A stretch of 64,000 nt of DNA from Cristatella mucedo (taxonomy: Eukaryota > Bryozoa > Phylactolaemata > Cristatellidae): positions 6,795,001-6,859,000 of the forward strand of contig WPIO01000009.1 in NCBI GenBank assembly GCA_009760855.2, given 5' to 3'. The translations under genes and the position numbers were made by a program. Below are positions 62,481 through 64,000 of the stretch, one piece after another. The notes under the pieces are model-generated. The model ran no database searches, was not told where the DNA came from, and saw only the letters and a program-made list of their open reading frames with translations. The stretch's first letter is position 1. The number at the start of each line of letters is the position of its first letter.

Positions 62481-62702
62481 ACTTGGGCGGTCGAGGGGGT
62501 TGTGAGGAAAGCCCTGCTAGCCCCAGCTGCTGGATATGCACACGTCGGACTGATCCAGGAGGGACAGAGCCTGTTCAAGCCCGGTCTACTCCCAGATCCG
62601 CGGGCACGGAGTACATATTGCTTACGGTAAGTACTAAGGCAAATAGCGCAGGCACCACCCAGTAATCCACAGTGCACGATTTACCTGAATGCCACTGATA
62701 TG

Positions 62703-62745
62703 GTAATAATAATAACACTTGATAAAGCGCCCTCAGAAAAATGAA
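62703..62745 (-). mobile_element. L2-A LINE 3' terminus, 40-bp stub
   Basis: TAATAATAATAACACTTGATAAAGCGCCCTCAGA equals the reverse of the L2-A 3' end and stops abruptly. Confidence 0.75.
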
Positions 62746-63349
62746 TCTGCTCAAATCACCTTTCACTGTTGGGGATGGGAGGGGGAGCAGGAGTAATCAG
62801 ACCCAATCGGTTGTAGCTGCAGCTTCGGTAGCTGCCAAAAATAGTGCACATGACAGGCAGAGGCAGTTCAGAAAATGCCACAGGAGCTCCACAGGAATTT
62901 TAAGTATTTCAAGCCAAGTCGAATAAATCTAAGCTAACGGTTTCGGAGTGCAGGTATAGCATTTTTCATAGACCTAGATGCAATTGGCCTTTTGCACTAT
63001 ATTAGTAATAATAATATGAGTAGCAGTATATGAGAACTAAATCTTTTTTCGTACTTAGCATATGCTGTTAAGACAGCAATGAAAGCAGCAATCCATATAA
63101 CTTACTATTACATACAATGCACTTACATAACGGCCCTCTTATGCCAAATATAGCTTGGCCACACGAACAGCAAGCCAGCGCATACCTTGTCATACATATC
63201 CACTTTCATAGTGGTGCCAGACTGAGTGAAGAAAACAGGACAACAGGCAGATCTGCCAATCTAGTTCGCAGCACTACTCAGACCTCTACCCTGGCTATAT
63301 CGCCAGTAATACATAGATAATTAATCAAGTGAGATGCAACAGACTGAGC
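62746..63349. other. No gene recognised
   Basis: AT-rich unique DNA, possibly intron of the SLC25A22-like gene. No carrier exon was found on the minus strand. Confidence 0.45.
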
Positions 63350-63512
63350 CCCTCAGCCTTAACCGAGGGGTGAAATGCTCACTGTTCACGACCCAGGTTG
63401 CTAGTTCGAGTCCTGCAGCAGGCAATTCTTTATAGGCAGCTGCAAGCAAGAGAGATAGCGGCTAAGGCTCCCCTGCTGCTATCAATGGGGTAGTTGAATC
63501 AACTGACCTGTT
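63350..63512 (+). repeat. tRNA-derived SINE, family 2, diverged
   Basis: B box AGTTCGAGTCCTGCAG, GCAGCTGCAAGC, GATAGCGGCTAAGGC and GCTATCAATGGGGTAGTTGAATCAACTG follow the order of the 60103-60283 copy. Confidence 0.65.
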
Positions 63513-64000
63513 ACAGATGGAGATGCCAGCAGGTCACACAGAGTAGGAGGATGACATGCTAAACGGCAAGCCCAATGACCCATCGGGACACGATGGAATG
63601 CGGCCTACAAGGTGGAAGGATAAGGGGGTAGGTCTTCCTGCATCCTGGCTCTGTCCAAAGCTTGTGATGCCTGGCTCGTTTGCACAGAAACTGGATAGCG
63701 GCTAGACTCGACCTGCAAGTTTCGGCGTTATTCAATCTGGTTCTGGGAGACGGCCAGGCACAAATGCCGAGGGGGACAGGCAGGCATCGAGGCCCAAGGT
63801 GTAGCAGCCCCAAAGCTGTCATACAAGCTCGGCTTGTCTCGAGTGACTGGCCGGTGGCCACACCACACTAGCCGCTTTGTGATCAGGTGGCAAGGCTTTC
63901 CTGCTGGGCTCAGAATCATGACACCGAGGCTATCCCTCGGAGCTGAACTGGGTGCTTGAGAACTAGGTGAGCTCTTTTCTGGCCCAGCAACAACCAGAAT
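63513..64000. other. No gene recognised
   Basis: GC-moderate sequence with ORFs on both strands but no domain. It may be repeat or intron DNA. Confidence 0.4.

Noticed and set aside
1-64000. CRISPR array, operon, rRNA genes, prokaryotic defence system
   Set aside because: Nothing of the kind is present. Spliced genes, LINEs and SINEs show animal nuclear DNA.

Overview
The window is invertebrate animal nuclear DNA that is rich in transposable elements. The evidence is spliced genes with GT-AG introns, L2-like non-LTR retrotransposons with 3' (TTA)n tails, LINEs with a restriction-like endonuclease (REL), tRNA-derived SINEs and long CA, GA and TA microsatellites. The species cannot be named from the sequence. 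No bacterial operon, CRISPR array, rRNA gene or genuine tRNA gene was found.

Only two conserved genes are certain, both at the right end. A V-type proton ATPase subunit E gene on the plus strand runs from 50546 to 61260. It has eight coding exons that together encode 225 residues, a 5.2-kb first intron and a GC-rich promoter. The last coding exon of a mitochondrial glutamate carrier (SLC25A22/SLC25A18 type) lies convergently on the minus strand at 61987-62134.

The left 46 kb looks like a decaying tandem array of one gene family, all on the plus strand. The exons that can be recognised are a first exon with a hydrophobic segment (15028-15307; a frameshifted copy near 38444-38730), Thr/Pro-rich mucin-like exons (29812-30147, 8795-9321, 32894-33241), a PAN/Apple-like Cys exon (8294-8548, 32237-32485, 42695-42893) and an F5/8C or fucolectin-like domain split over two exons (43250-43437 and 45884-46071; a second-half copy at 33673-33850). 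Nearly all inferred introns are phase 1. The intronic segments between these exons are also duplicated in the same order, which supports three units: A (1-9.3 kb, partial), B (14.1-33.9 kb) and C (37.9-46.1 kb). Stops, frameshifts and lost cysteines suggest that most copies are pseudogenes.

Mobile elements fill the rest. A complete 4.3-kb Ty3/Gypsy-type LTR retrotransposon (2448-6780; TSD GCAAG) has almost identical LTRs but two in-frame stops in pol, and it sits inside the endonuclease domain of a REL-LINE. A second REL-LINE copy (24650-28330) is split by a 1.2-kb solo-LTR-like insertion. Two L2-like LINE families (called L2-A and L2-B here) are present in many 5'-truncated copies, and one SINE family shares its 3' tail with L2-A. 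A 3-kb satellite with a period of about 170 bp occupies 16310-19330.
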